Part shown: positions 1 through 6,928 of the stretch, piece by piece | Numbering within the stretch: the stretch's first letter is position 1 | Layout of the letters: each line of letters opens with the position of its first letter | IMG/VR virus record: IMGVR_UViG_3300036978_000268 | Location: 1-39,386 of that record | Reading direction: 5' to 3' (one strand) | Length of the DNA stretch: 39,386 nucleotides | DNA from: a virus | The notes under the pieces: model-generated | Seen by the model: only the letters and a program-made list of their open reading frames with translations | Told to the model about the DNA's origin: nothing | Database searches by the model: none | Position numbers and translations under genes: made by a program

Positions 1-607
1 CAAGTACGCCGATATGGCGGCGGTTATGGATGCCGTGATCGAGCCGTTGACCGCTTGCGGGCTTATCCTCAGGCAACGTACGGTGTTTGATCGGGCGGCG
101 GAAGTCACGGTGCTTGTGACGAGCCTGATCCATGTAGCCTCGGGCGAGTCCGAGACGCAGGAAATACCATTGTTTATCGACGAGAAGCCACAGACATTCG
201 GATCTCGCCTGACTTACTTCAGGCGGTACTCAATCCTGACACTTCTTGGCCTGGCTCCAGAAGACGACGATGGCCTGGCCGCAATGCCACAGGTCGTTGG
301 ACATGACTCGCGATCTGATCGGCGGCAATTGGAATACGATAAGCGCCCGGTTCAAGATCGCAGGCCCGCTCATCAAGAGCAGGATGATGGCGGCGGAGAT
401 ATGGGTGATTGTACCGACTGCGGGGCGCCAAGACGGATGTATAAAAACGGCAAGCCGGGATGTTCCAAGTATTGTTGGAAGGACAGGGCACCAGAACAAT
501 CTCGCCAACCAGCAAGGCGGACACCAGCCGCCAGAGACGACAGAGACGCAAGAGACGATAGAGACGACAGAGACGACAGGTACGATGAAAACGGAACCCC
601 ATTCTGA
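1..607 (+). CDS. erf: ERF-family single-strand annealing protein, C-terminal part
   Basis: The reading frame is already open at base 2 (K-Y-A-D-M...), so the gene starts before the window; the ATG at 14 is internal. KYADMAAVMDAVIEPL followed by LTYFRRYSILTLLGLAPEDDDG is the ERF signature. ERF proteins anneal single-stranded DNA during phage recombination and genome circularisation. The middle has a possible Cys zinc site (CTDCGAPRRMYKNGKPGCSKYC), and the tail is low-complexity repeats of Arg-Asp-Asp ending GTPF, which resembles the acidic tails of single-strand-DNA-binding partners. The missing N-terminus is very probably the partial gene at 39325-39386, which joins in frame across the window ends. 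Family assignment is strong; the Cys-site role is inference. Confidence 0.85.
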   Translation, partial: KYADMAAVMDAVIEPLTACGLILRQRTVFDRAAEVTVLVTSLIHVASGESETQEIPLFIDEKPQTFGSRLTYFRRYSILTLLGLAPEDDDGLAAMPQVVGHDSRSDRRQLEYDKRPVQDRRPAHQEQDDGGGDMGDCTDCGAPRRMYKNGKPGCSKYCWKDRAPEQSRQPARRTPAARDDRDARDDRDDRDDRYDENGTPF

Positions 608-630
608 CCTAAGCACGGAGGAGCAAGAAC

Positions 631-843
631 ATGCTTGTACTGGCACGGAAGACCAATGAGAAAATCGTCATCCACGAAAACGGGCGACTGATCGCAACGA
701 TCAACCTTGTAGACCTGCGGGGCGACAAAGCCCGAATCGGATTTGAAGCCGAATCGTGCATCGCAATTGATCGCGAAGAAGTTTATCTCGCAAAAACCCG
801 AAAGGCCGAAAGCCTTGAACAACCGCAAATCCTTGACCTCTAA
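631..843 (+). CDS. csrA: CsrA/RsmA-family translational regulator
   Basis: This 70-residue protein begins MLVLARKTNEKIVIHENG and continues with LRGDKARIGFEAE and an IDREEVY segment, the conserved beta-strand core of CsrA, a dimer that binds GGA motifs in mRNA leaders and alters translation or stability. GGAGG lies 5' of the ATG. It follows erf by 23 bases and precedes the replication initiator. A perfect hairpin with a GGA at the base of its loop follows immediately (866-889), a plausible binding site. A CsrA on a phage may rewire host carbon and motility control or regulate the phage's own leaders; the target is not shown by sequence. Confidence 0.9.
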   Translation: MLVLARKTNEKIVIHENGRLIATINLVDLRGDKARIGFEAESCIAIDREEVYLAKTRKAESLEQPQILDL

Positions 844-865
844 AGGTCGAAACGAAAAAATTGAA

Positions 866-889
866 CCGCCGGGGAGACAAACCCGGCGG
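866..889 (+). other. hairpin with GGA in loop between csrA and the replication gene
   Basis: CCGCCGGG (866-873) pairs perfectly with CCCGGCGG (882-889) around the loop GAGACAAA. No T run follows, so it is not a standard terminator. The closing G plus the loop form GGA, the core of CsrA sites. It lies in the leader of the next gene, just before the start-site motif GAGAGACAA. CsrA binding is inference. Confidence 0.5.
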
Positions 890-916
890 TCACTTACCAA
901 CGAGAGACAACAACCA

Positions 917-2164
917 ATGGCCTCGATCAAGAAAGTCCGGGAGAGACGAAACAAGATCGGAGAGGCGTCTGACGCTTGCACGCAACATCATCACCATTAT
1001 TGTTGTCCGGTTGACAAGGTAAGTCAAGCGGGCAACCGAAAAGGGGCTGGAATGAAGGATGAGCAGGGGCGATACGTTTCGATACCTATGGACATATTTA
1101 GGAGAGTCGAAAACGTGGTTGACGCCGTAATCTACGGGTACATTGCAGGATGGGAGAATTCCACCAAGCGGGCGAAAGTTGCGTTACATGCGGGCCGGGA
1201 GCGGATCGCAACGGATTTGAAGATCGAAGCCAAAACGGTTACACGATCCTTACAGCGACTCGAAAAGATCGGTTTAGTTGCCTACAAAAGGTATCCGAGA
1301 GGCATCTGGGTCACGACTAGAACCGATGTGATCAGGGCATGGCAACAGGCTAAAGTGATAGGACAAAATGTCCCATCACAAAACGAAGTGATAGGACAAA
1401 ATGTCCTATCTACTAGATCGGACAAAAAGTCCTATCACGATGGACAAAATGTCCCATCTAATAATATAACCCCTCTTCCTTCGGAAGGTATTATAACCCC
1501 GCAAGTAGCCTACGGCGGCGGCGGGCCTGAACCGTTTGAAACCGTCTCAGACGCAATCCTGCCCGCATCAAAGCCAACCATCATCCCCGAATCTCTCAAG
1601 GGGCTCGCCATTCAAGCCGGGCCGATCGCGGAACGCTGGATCTACGCACACATTTCAAGCGGCACCTCGACGGACGATTGGAGGCTATTGGCGGTCCTAA
1701 GGGAAGTGGCGGCGATGGCCAGTACGATTCGCAGCCCGAAGATTCTGGAACTCAAGTTTAACGACCTTCCAGAGGAGAAACCCGCCCCCGCCAAGCCGGA
1801 ACGGATCACGACAAAAGATGGCAAGCGGGTCAAGATCAACGGTGAATGGCTTGACGCCGCAAGACCATATCCAAACCAACCGCCATTGAAACCTTCTGCC
1901 GTTCCGTTAGCGGGCGTGTTCGGCAAGGAGTCGATAGTTCTAACGCCGGAAGACGCCAAATCAAAGAAGGAGGCGGCAGACGTCAAGCAGAAGAAAGTCA
2001 ATGAACAGAACGCCAAACGCGAAGAGGAGCGAACACTCGCTTATCAACTTTCAGAACGACGAAAGAAGCGGACAAACGAATTACTGGCACAAGGCAAATC
2101 CCTGATGATAGCGGCGGACATCTGCCGAACCGAAGGGCTTATGGCGGAGACACTCGACCGATGA
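917..2164 (+). CDS. winged-helix replication initiator (lambda O-like arrangement)
   Basis: About 415 residues. The N-terminal part (from MKDEQGRYVSIPMDIFRRV to about residue 140) looks like a winged helix: ATDLKIEAKTVTRSLQRLEKIGLVAYKRY is a recognition-helix and wing pattern used by phage initiators. A linker then encodes repeated GQNVPS / DKKS motifs that arise from four palindromic DNA repeats in the gene (1355-1458). The C-terminus is a basic, charged coiled region. The start at 917 follows GAGAGACAA, the leader motif seen before many genes here; ATG 1052 behind AAGGGG is a real alternative. An upstream in-frame ATG at 743 overlaps csrA and is unlikely. By analogy with lambda O it would bind the internal iterons and recruit host replication proteins. 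No helicase or polymerase gene is visible in the window. Confidence 0.75.
   Translation: MASIKKVRERRNKIGEASDACTQHHHHYCCPVDKVSQAGNRKGAGMKDEQGRYVSIPMDIFRRVENVVDAVIYGYIAGWENSTKRAKVALHAGRERIATDLKIEAKTVTRSLQRLEKIGLVAYKRYPRGIWVTTRTDVIRAWQQAKVIGQNVPSQNEVIGQNVLSTRSDKKSYHDGQNVPSNNITPLPSEGIITPQVAYGGGGPEPFETVSDAILPASKPTIIPESLKGLAIQAGPIAERWIYAHISSGTSTDDWRLLAVLREVAAMASTIRSPKILELKFNDLPEEKPAPAKPERITTKDGKRVKINGEWLDAARPYPNQPPLKPSAVPLAGVFGKESIVLTPEDAKSKKEAADVKQKKVNEQNAKREEERTLAYQLSERRKKRTNELLAQGKSLMIAADICRTEGLMAETLDR
1355..1458 (+). repeat. four palindromic iterons inside the replication gene
   Basis: Four copies of a palindrome with arms GATAGGACA and TGTCCTATC around AAA. They lie at 1355-1379 (GTGAT-A-GGACA / TGTCC-C-ATCAC), 1388-1410 (perfect 9-base arms), 1416-1438 (one arm changed to AAGTCC) and 1439-1458 (short left arm). 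Spacing is irregular. Iterons inside the initiator gene are the established arrangement of lambdoid origins; binding by this initiator is inference. Confidence 0.8.
1459..1500 (+). other. putative unwinding region of the replication origin
   Basis: Directly after the iterons comes an AT-only stretch (TAATAATATAA), a hairpin CTTCC-TTC-GGAAG (1475-1487) and a second AT tract. The 9-mer TATAACCCC flanks the hairpin as a direct repeat (1465-1473, 1492-1500). Iterons followed by an AT-rich melt site match the layout of lambda ori. The assignment rests on position and composition only. Confidence 0.6.
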
Positions 2165-2556
2165 ATTACCAGACAACAACATGCGGGATGTGTGACGGCA
2201 TTGGCATGATCATCGCTCCACAGATGACAAGATCGCCAGTAGGAGGATCAAGTCGATTGTCAAACCGAGCCTTCCGCTGTTCCTGCTATTCGGGCCAAAG
2301 ATATTTAAGCTCTCAACTGGCAAACGAGGAAGTCGAACGGCACGGGATCGAACAGGTGCAGGAATCAATCTCTAAGACAATCGAATGGTACAGACGCCTT
2401 GGTCTGGACTTCGAAAACGACGACCAAGAGGTTTTACTTGATGCCGCAAGAGCTCATTTTCGTGGATATGCTACCGAAAAATTGTTTCGGAATGTCTCAC
2501 AAAGGGACGACAAGACGGAATGTATTTACGTAGGACCAAAAACAATCCGCCAATAA
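2161..2556 (+). CDS. small putative zinc-binding protein
   Basis: 131 residues, starting in an ATGA overlap with the replication gene, so probably translated with it. The N-terminus has CGMCDGIG and later CSCYSGQ, i.e. CxxC plus CxC spaced as in a DnaJ-type or ribbon zinc site; the GxG after the first pair fits. The rest is helical and charged. Because it is coupled to the initiator it may act in replication, perhaps as a helicase loader or accessory factor, but no family is recognised. Confidence 0.6.
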   Translation: MNYQTTTCGMCDGIGMIIAPQMTRSPVGGSSRLSNRAFRCSCYSGQRYLSSQLANEEVERHGIEQVQESISKTIEWYRRLGLDFENDDQEVLLDAARAHFRGYATEKLFRNVSQRDDKTECIYVGPKTIRQ

Positions 2557-2570
2557 AACGGATTAACTTC

Positions 2571-2599
2571 TTGACCTCAAGACCACAAGGGATTAGTAT
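2571..2599 (+). promoter_or_regulatory. sigma70-like promoter overlapping an AGACC-repeat element
   Basis: TTGACC (2571-2576), a 17-base spacer and TAGTAT (2594-2599). The spacer holds the conserved element CTCAAGACCACAAGGGAT, also present at 37256, 39061 and, in variant form, 32985. It would start transcription about 40 bases before the gene at 2646. The boxes are reasonable but not consensus. Confidence 0.45.
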
Positions 2600-2645
2600 C
2601 CGCGAGCCAACAGCAATAAAACAGCAACAGTGAAGGAGCACTCCA

Positions 2646-2840
2646 GTGGAAGAACGCGACGAGCTTTATGTGGCTTGGGTAGTTGAAACCCGAATGAATG
2701 AATTCGCCGCTCGCGGCGTTACAGCCGACTGGGATTGCGTAAAAATTCAAGCGAGCCGGCAAGTCCTGGCCGCAACTGAGCAGGACAAATGGCCGGGCTT
2801 ATTGCTCTCAGCCGATGCAAATTTGGGAACTGACGAATGA
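2646..2840 (+). CDS. small protein of unknown function (GTG start)
   Basis: 64 residues. The start is GTG, chosen because AAGGAG sits 8 bases upstream. The protein is acidic and Trp-rich (VAWVVETRMNEFAARGV, DWDCVKIQ) with no family recognised. It is first in a run of overlapping genes and ends in an ATGA overlap with the next. Confidence 0.6.
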   Translation: MEERDELYVAWVVETRMNEFAARGVTADWDCVKIQASRQVLAATEQDKWPGLLLSADANLGTDE

Positions 2841-3193
2841 AAACGCCCGCCAAACCAAGGCCATTGACGACAAGGCAAATGCTTTGTGCCAAGATCATCC
2901 TCGATTACCACTCCAATAACGGGTATTGGCCTTTACTTAGCGATGTGGCCGAAGCGATGGGTGGCATTAATCGTTCAGGTGTTGCGGGCCACCTCAAGGC
3001 GTTAAAGACGAAACAGATCTTAGAATCAGTTGCGTCAAGAGCCTTTAAAATACTGCCGCTATGCACAGAAATATTCAGCCCAATGAAAGGCGAAAAGCAT
3101 GTATCAGGTGGGCGACGAAGTCCGGGACAACTCAGTCCCAAACTCAAGCCAAACCGGGCGAATCGTGTCGATAAAAACAAAGCGGGAGAATAA
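2837..3193 (+). CDS. LexA N-terminal-like DNA-binding protein
   Basis: 118 residues. Residues 10-65 (LTTRQMLCAKIILDYHSNNGYWPLLSDVAEAMGGINRSGV... then HLKALKTKQIL) follow the winged-helix pattern of the LexA DNA-binding domain: T-x-R-Q start, GYxP, a recognition helix, then HLxxLxxKxxI. The LexA protease domain is absent; the C-terminus is short and basic. It could be a transcriptional regulator or a replication accessory. It starts in ATGA overlap with the previous gene and its last 95 bases overlap the next gene in another frame, which is unusual but plausible here. Confidence 0.55.
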   Translation: MKTPAKPRPLTTRQMLCAKIILDYHSNNGYWPLLSDVAEAMGGINRSGVAGHLKALKTKQILESVASRAFKILPLCTEIFSPMKGEKHVSGGRRSPGQLSPKLKPNRANRVDKNKAGE

Positions 3194-3329
3194 CAGGACG
3201 AGGCAATTTTTGATTTGGGTCAAATACCCATTTCTGGACGCACATGTCGTTTATAAAGATTATCAAGGATTGATGGTGGTCCGAGAAGCAATCACAACAG
3301 CCAACGGGAGTAATTGGGATGTCGAGTGA
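3099..3329 (+). CDS. small protein of unknown function
   Basis: 76 residues beginning MYQVGDEVRDNSVPNSSQTGRIVSI, which resembles a small SH3-like beta-barrel or tudor-type fold seen in short phage proteins (GDEVR...TGRIVSI...VKYP). It overlaps the 3' end of the preceding gene by 95 bases and the start of the next by 11. No strong ribosome binding site is seen. Function unknown. Confidence 0.5.
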   Translation: MYQVGDEVRDNSVPNSSQTGRIVSIKTKRENNRTRQFLIWVKYPFLDAHVVYKDYQGLMVVREAITTANGSNWDVE

Positions 3330-4284
3330 AACGATGGAAGCAAAAACCGAAATAGTCGCACTGAACGGAATGACTGCGGCGGAGCTATACGGAAGCCAGG
3401 ACAAGATTGACCAGATTCTGGCTCGCATAAGCGAAGAAGCAAAAAAGCTGCCGAAAGATCTCGATCTCTCAGTGGCCAAAAACAGATCGGCAATCGTCTC
3501 GACCGCCTTTAAAGTGGTTCGATCCAAGACATTCCTTGACGACATCGGCAAGACGCTGGTGGCCGATCTCAAGGCTCAGACTGCGGCAATTGATGGCGAA
3601 CGCCGAAGAGTGCGGACAGCCCTTGATACGCTTAGGGATGAAATCCGCCAACCGCTTGAAGCGTGGGAAAAACAGGAAGCAACCCGGCTGGCCGGGCACG
3701 AAACTGCGATTAGGACTATAGCGTCATTCAGGATATTGTTAGGACCAACAGCCGAAGCGATTGAACTGGATCTCGAAAAAGTCGAAAGTATCTTTAAAAA
3801 TCGCGATTGGGAAGAATACGCCCCAAGGGCGGAAAAGGAATACAACGAGTTTAACAAGTTGTGCCGTGCGGAACTGGATAAGATGGCTTTGCAGGCGGAG
3901 CTTAAGGCCGAACGGGCCAAAATGCTCGCCGAAATTGAGGCTGAACGGACCAAGCTCAAAGCTGAACGTGATGAGCTCAACCGGACAAAAGCGGCGATGG
4001 CGGCGGCGAACGCTTCAAGCCTGATAGTTCCAAGCCCGGTAGTTATTGAGCCCGAACCGATACCGGCGATTACTGTCAACAGTAAATCAAAAACCTACAC
4101 GGAACTCAACGAATCAACCTTCCTGCTGATGGCTCATGCTATCAAATCCCTTCTAGTACTATTGGACAAGCACGTTATGCACGAACTGCCGACTGCTGAT
4201 TCGATGATCATTGCCAAGGCAATTGAACTCCGCCAAATCGCATTGGCTGAAGCCAAACGGTCTGGAATCCTAACCGAAGTTTAA
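3319..4284 (+). CDS. coiled-coil phage protein of the recombination region
   Basis: 321 residues, mostly helical. DKIDQILARISEEAKKL, then KNRSAIVSTAFKVVRSKTFLDDIGKTLVADLKAQ and IDGERRRVRTALDTLRDEIRQPLEAWE, match a coiled-coil protein common beside phage annealing or replication genes; its role is not established. A long Glu/Lys/Arg heptad stretch covers about residues 185-230. The C-terminal 70 residues are a separate helical segment. It lies between replication genes and the chain of small genes, so a role in DNA processing is likely but inferred. Confidence 0.65.
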   Translation: MSSETMEAKTEIVALNGMTAAELYGSQDKIDQILARISEEAKKLPKDLDLSVAKNRSAIVSTAFKVVRSKTFLDDIGKTLVADLKAQTAAIDGERRRVRTALDTLRDEIRQPLEAWEKQEATRLAGHETAIRTIASFRILLGPTAEAIELDLEKVESIFKNRDWEEYAPRAEKEYNEFNKLCRAELDKMALQAELKAERAKMLAEIEAERTKLKAERDELNRTKAAMAAANASSLIVPSPVVIEPEPIPAITVNSKSKTYTELNESTFLLMAHAIKSLLVLLDKHVMHELPTADSMIIAKAIELRQIALAEAKRSGILTEV

Positions 4285-4293
4285 GAGGTAAAA

Positions 4294-4617
4294 ATGGAAC
4301 ACAAATCAGTCTCGCAATTATCGTTCAACTCAATCCTGCATAAACTCAGGGTGATCGCCGAAAGGCTTGAATTTAACGACGATGAAGACGAAGAGCCTTA
4401 CGGCAAGCTTATTGATGTGCAAATGGACGAGATCGAAGAGACCGCAAGGAAGCGGATAGACGGAACTTCGGAAGACTTAGAATACGCGAATACGATGAGA
4501 ATAAATGAGGACGCTATGCTGGCTTTGGTCGGATACTATCGAAACAACCAACTCGCAATTAAAGAGATCATGGATGCACGAAAGCGTCTCAATGAGTGGG
4601 GCGAAAGGAATTTGTGA
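4294..4617 (+). CDS. acidic helical protein of unknown function
   Basis: 107 residues behind an AAGAGG site (4284-4289). The composition is acidic in the middle (EFNDDEDEEPYGKL) with helical flanks (HKLRVIAERLEF; AIKEIMDARKRLNEWGERN). No family recognised. It follows the coiled-coil gene by 9 bases and is probably in the same operon. Confidence 0.6.
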   Translation: MEHKSVSQLSFNSILHKLRVIAERLEFNDDEDEEPYGKLIDVQMDEIEETARKRIDGTSEDLEYANTMRINEDAMLALVGYYRNNQLAIKEIMDARKRLNEWGERNL

Positions 4618-4623
4618 GGAAGC

Positions 4624-4752
4624 ATGGCGGGCTCTTTGAACAGTCCACCCGCCAAGCGGAGTCAGCAGAAGGATCTCCAGCCACGGATGGCAGGCTCCAA
4701 GGATAAGCCATGCGAAAACCACAGACAGGCCGATATATTCCGGCTCCAATAG
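4624..4752 (+). CDS. possible 42-residue protein
   Basis: ATG at 4624 has GAGGAAG directly upstream and follows the previous stop by 6 bases, so spacing and ribosome site are good. The product (MAGSLNSPPAKRSQQKDLQ...) is basic and low-complexity, with no recognisable motif, and its 3' part overlaps the gene at 4710 in another frame. It may be a real small gene or only a leader for the next one. Confidence 0.3.
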   Translation: MAGSLNSPPAKRSQQKDLQPRMAGSKDKPCENHRQADIFRLQ

Positions 4753-4997
4753 TTCACCATCCATCCGGGATGAACAGCATCTTCCACGGCAGAGCAATCA
4801 GGGATTTGTCGCCACTTGACCATATCAGCCGTGTCGCAGATAAATGGTTCAATCTGGCGGACAGCGAAATACTCGAAATCGTCAAAATTCAGAGGCAACA
4901 AAAGGACTTAGGAGTCACGCAACATGAAATCGAACAACGTCTACGAGTATCAAAAGGCTTTAAAACAGCGAGTGCGGATGTACGAGGAATTCGTTGA
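4710..4997 (+). CDS. small protein of unknown function
   Basis: 95 residues behind AAGGATAAGCC. The region HISRVADKWFNLADSEILEIVKIQRQQKDLGVTQHEIEQRL has the look of a folded helical protein and argues this frame is real; the tail overlaps the next gene by 74 bases. ATG 4770 is an alternative start. No family recognised. Confidence 0.5.
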   Translation: MRKPQTGRYIPAPIVHHPSGMNSIFHGRAIRDLSPLDHISRVADKWFNLADSEILEIVKIQRQQKDLGVTQHEIEQRLRVSKGFKTASADVRGIR

Positions 4998-5268
4998 AAA
5001 ACGTGGGAAGATACCGACAGATAAACAGATCTGTGTTATGCCAACCCCACCCGACGATTTAGTCAACGCATTCAAACAGGGCACGCTCATTTATGGCACA
5101 CTGAAATGTCAGCACCAAATCACGGAGATGTACGCTGTCCATGCTCGCAGAATCAAGCAGGAAAAGACCAAAGAGCGATTGAGGGATCATGAACGCTCTA
5201 TGCGTCTGGCCTCATTCGCAACCAACGCATCAAACAGCACGCACGAACTCAAAATCAAGGGACGATAA
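4924..5268 (+). CDS. basic helical protein of unknown function
   Basis: 114 residues with TTAGGAG upstream of the ATG. Very charged and helical: YEYQKALKQRVRMYEEFVEKRGKIP at the N-terminus and RIKQEKTKERLRDHERSMRL near the C-terminus. Pro-rich middle (MPTPPDDLV). No family recognised. The TAA stop is followed at once by the next ATG. Confidence 0.6.
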   Translation: MKSNNVYEYQKALKQRVRMYEEFVEKRGKIPTDKQICVMPTPPDDLVNAFKQGTLIYGTLKCQHQITEMYAVHARRIKQEKTKERLRDHERSMRLASFATNASNSTHELKIKGR

Positions 5269-5562
5269 ATGATACCGCAATTGCCGCCTGAATTCCTACG
5301 GTTCGATTCAATCACAGAAGCCCACAAGACAGGCAACATCGAAGATCTAACCAACGCCGTCAAAGCCAATCAGGCGAACCACAAAAGCCTGATAAGGGGA
5401 CTGGATGAACAGCGGGCAAGATACTGGCCGGAATACAGCGCCATGAACGATTACCTTTGGGCTCTTGAAGCGGCAACCGGGCCGGAACCAGTCGCGGACA
5501 TCTACGAGGCAAGAGCGGCCATTCTAAGTTACTATAACGCCAAGATATCGGAACAACCATGA
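5269..5562 (+). CDS. small protein of unknown function
   Basis: 97 residues; the ATG abuts the preceding stop codon with no gap, and the TGA stop overlaps the next ATG. Trp/Tyr-rich segment RARYWPEYSAMNDYLWALEAATG suggests a folded helical bundle. Function unknown. Confidence 0.6.
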   Translation: MIPQLPPEFLRFDSITEAHKTGNIEDLTNAVKANQANHKSLIRGLDEQRARYWPEYSAMNDYLWALEAATGPEPVADIYEARAAILSYYNAKISEQP

Positions 5563-5780
5563 ATCATTGGCTCCTAACCAACACAAAGCAATGGGCCACA
5601 ATTCTCGGTCCAGATGCAGAACACGGCAATTTTGAAGCGATGCTTGGAACAATTAGTAAAGACAAAAACGCACCCGGATTTATCTTGATGTCCGAATGGC
5701 ATACGGCGACAAGATTCAAAACATTCGAAGAAGCCAAACAGCATTGCGAGAACCGTATTAACCAAGAGGATCAAGAATGA
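5559..5780 (+). CDS. small protein of unknown function
   Basis: 73 residues with ATGA overlaps at both ends. NHWLLTNTKQWATILG... FILMSEWHTATRFKTFEEAKQHCE reads as a small alpha/beta fold; the ending FEEAKQHCE is the usual last helix of short phage proteins that present a Trp-containing sheet. Function unknown. Confidence 0.6.
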   Translation: MNHWLLTNTKQWATILGPDAEHGNFEAMLGTISKDKNAPGFILMSEWHTATRFKTFEEAKQHCENRINQEDQE

Positions 5781-5995
5781 ACGGACACTATTTAGAACTT
5801 GCAGAATACCTAACGGGCGACGACTTAGTAGCCTTTGCGCTGGACGAGTTACACCAAACCAGCGGCGGGCATCGGGGCCTAAAACGGTCCGACATCTGGA
5901 AAGAAACGGTCTTAAAAGCAGCCGCATGGAGGAGAGACGCAAGCTCTAAAGATGACCAGATTGGAACCCGAAAGCCAAGCCGGGGGGCCAAATGA
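5777..5995 (+). CDS. small protein of unknown function
   Basis: 72 residues, ATGA overlaps on both sides. It starts as an amphipathic helical segment (YLELAEYLTGDDLVAFALDELHQ) and ends in a basic tail (GTRKPSRGAK). No family recognised. Confidence 0.55.
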   Translation: MNGHYLELAEYLTGDDLVAFALDELHQTSGGHRGLKRSDIWKETVLKAAAWRRDASSKDDQIGTRKPSRGAK

Positions 5996-6375
5996 GCAAA
6001 AACACAATTGAAGATGGGTATTTTACCGTCGATGAACTTAAAACCATCAACACCCCAAACGCATCACAAGTATGCAGGGAATTGGCTTTAAAAGCGGCAA
6101 ATCTACGAAAAGAATCTTGTCGTTTGCACGCCTACAAACAGCCAAACCCTGTCGATCTTTTTCAAAAGGCAAAAGACTACGAGGCGGCATACAACACAGC
6201 ATATTTCAACTCTCAATGTCCTGATTGTCAGAACTATCGTTCCCTGATGACAATCGAACCATACTTGATCGCAGCAAATCCACGCGAAATCCTGTTTTTG
6301 GCCGAACGGCTCAAAATCCTTGAAACGATGGTCCTGTTTTACAAGCACCTCAACATGACCGAGACCAAAGCATGA
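5992..6375 (+). CDS. protein of unknown function with a CxxC pair
   Basis: 127 residues, ATGA overlaps on both sides. Cys residues include CPDCQNY in the middle and single Cys earlier (QVCREL, ESCRLH), so a zinc or redox site is possible. Mostly helical otherwise. No family recognised. Confidence 0.6.
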   Translation: MSKNTIEDGYFTVDELKTINTPNASQVCRELALKAANLRKESCRLHAYKQPNPVDLFQKAKDYEAAYNTAYFNSQCPDCQNYRSLMTIEPYLIAANPREILFLAERLKILETMVLFYKHLNMTETKA

Positions 6376-6779
6376 ACGCCCAAAACTCAAAGCCAAAGGC
6401 AAGAGTCAAGCCAAAGCCTGAACTGCCGAAAGATATCGACTCAAAGCACGAACTGGCTTACCTGAGAATACTTGAAGATCAACACCGTTTGCAGGAAATC
6501 CGGGCCTATTACCTCAAGCCTGGAAGCCTCAGAACAGGCACAGGCGTGCGATACGAACCGGACTTCATGGTCATCACAAACCAAGGATATATCGAGTACC
6601 ACGAAGTAAAGGGTGCGACCCGTTTCGCTTCCAAGGGGATCGCCAAGCTAAAAATGGTGGCTCATCTATTCCCGGACTTTTGCTTTGTGCTGGTCAGGGG
6701 CTCAGAGATCAAAGATAAGCACGTTTTGACGGGCAAGATCACTAAGCGGGTCACGTTTGTATGCGAGGACATTTCGTGA
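6372..6779 (+). CDS. PD-(D/E)XK nuclease-like protein (DUF1064 or VRR-Nuc type)
   Basis: 135 residues. After a basic N-terminus and a helix, the core reads YEPDFMVITNQGYIEYHEVKGATRFASKGIAKLKMVAHLFPDFCFVLVRG. PD (metal-binding Asp) plus E-V-K (catalytic Glu and Lys) with a following basic helix is the PD-(D/E)XK nuclease core, as in phage DUF1064 or VRR-Nuc endonucleases, often Holliday-junction or flap nucleases. It closes the small-gene chain in ATGA overlap with the gene before and GTGA with a tiny ORF after. The fold is inferred from motif spacing. Confidence 0.7.
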   Translation: MNAQNSKPKARVKPKPELPKDIDSKHELAYLRILEDQHRLQEIRAYYLKPGSLRTGTGVRYEPDFMVITNQGYIEYHEVKGATRFASKGIAKLKMVAHLFPDFCFVLVRGSEIKDKHVLTGKITKRVTFVCEDIS

Positions 6780-6868
6780 TCCGACAAGAATTTCAGGCAT
6801 TTACAGACGCCCACGAACGGCCGTACGCCAATTTGAATACGAAGGCTTGCCGGCCTGATAAAACTTGA
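6776..6868 (+). CDS. possible 30-residue peptide (GTG start)
   Basis: GTG at 6776 overlaps the preceding TGA (GTGA), keeping the coupling pattern of the upstream genes, and GAGG lies upstream. The product MIRQEFQAFTDAHERPYANL... has no recognisable motif. Its stop lies inside the -35 box of the next promoter. Evidence is only position and start context. Confidence 0.3.
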   Translation: MIRQEFQAFTDAHERPYANLNTKACRPDKT

Positions 6869-6894
6869 CTTTTAGACGCCTAGACAAGTATATA
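6865..6894 (+). promoter_or_regulatory. promoter with operator TTAGACGCCTAG in its spacer
   Basis: TTGACT (6865-6870), an 18-base spacer and TATATA (6889-6894). The spacer contains TTAGACGCCTAG (6872-6883), the same 12-mer as in the promoter at 36884 and a two-base variant of the perfect palindrome CTAGACGTCTAG. It would drive the ParB-cupin-PAPS reductase cassette and possibly the packaging genes. Confidence 0.7.
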
Positions 6895-6928
6895 TGTACT
6901 AACAAGGTAACACCTGAGAGGATACCAC

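Noticed and set aside
219-602. Long minus-strand open frames opposite the ERF gene and many others (e.g. 3576-4079, 13627-13908, 24934-25449, 33035-33406)
   Set aside because: They are antisense shadows with Arg/Ser/Pro/Leu-rich translation, no ribosome sites, and opposite clearly coding plus-strand genes.
1355-1458. A CRISPR array
   Set aside because: Repeats are palindromic, of unequal spacing and in frame in a replication gene; no spacers or cas genes.
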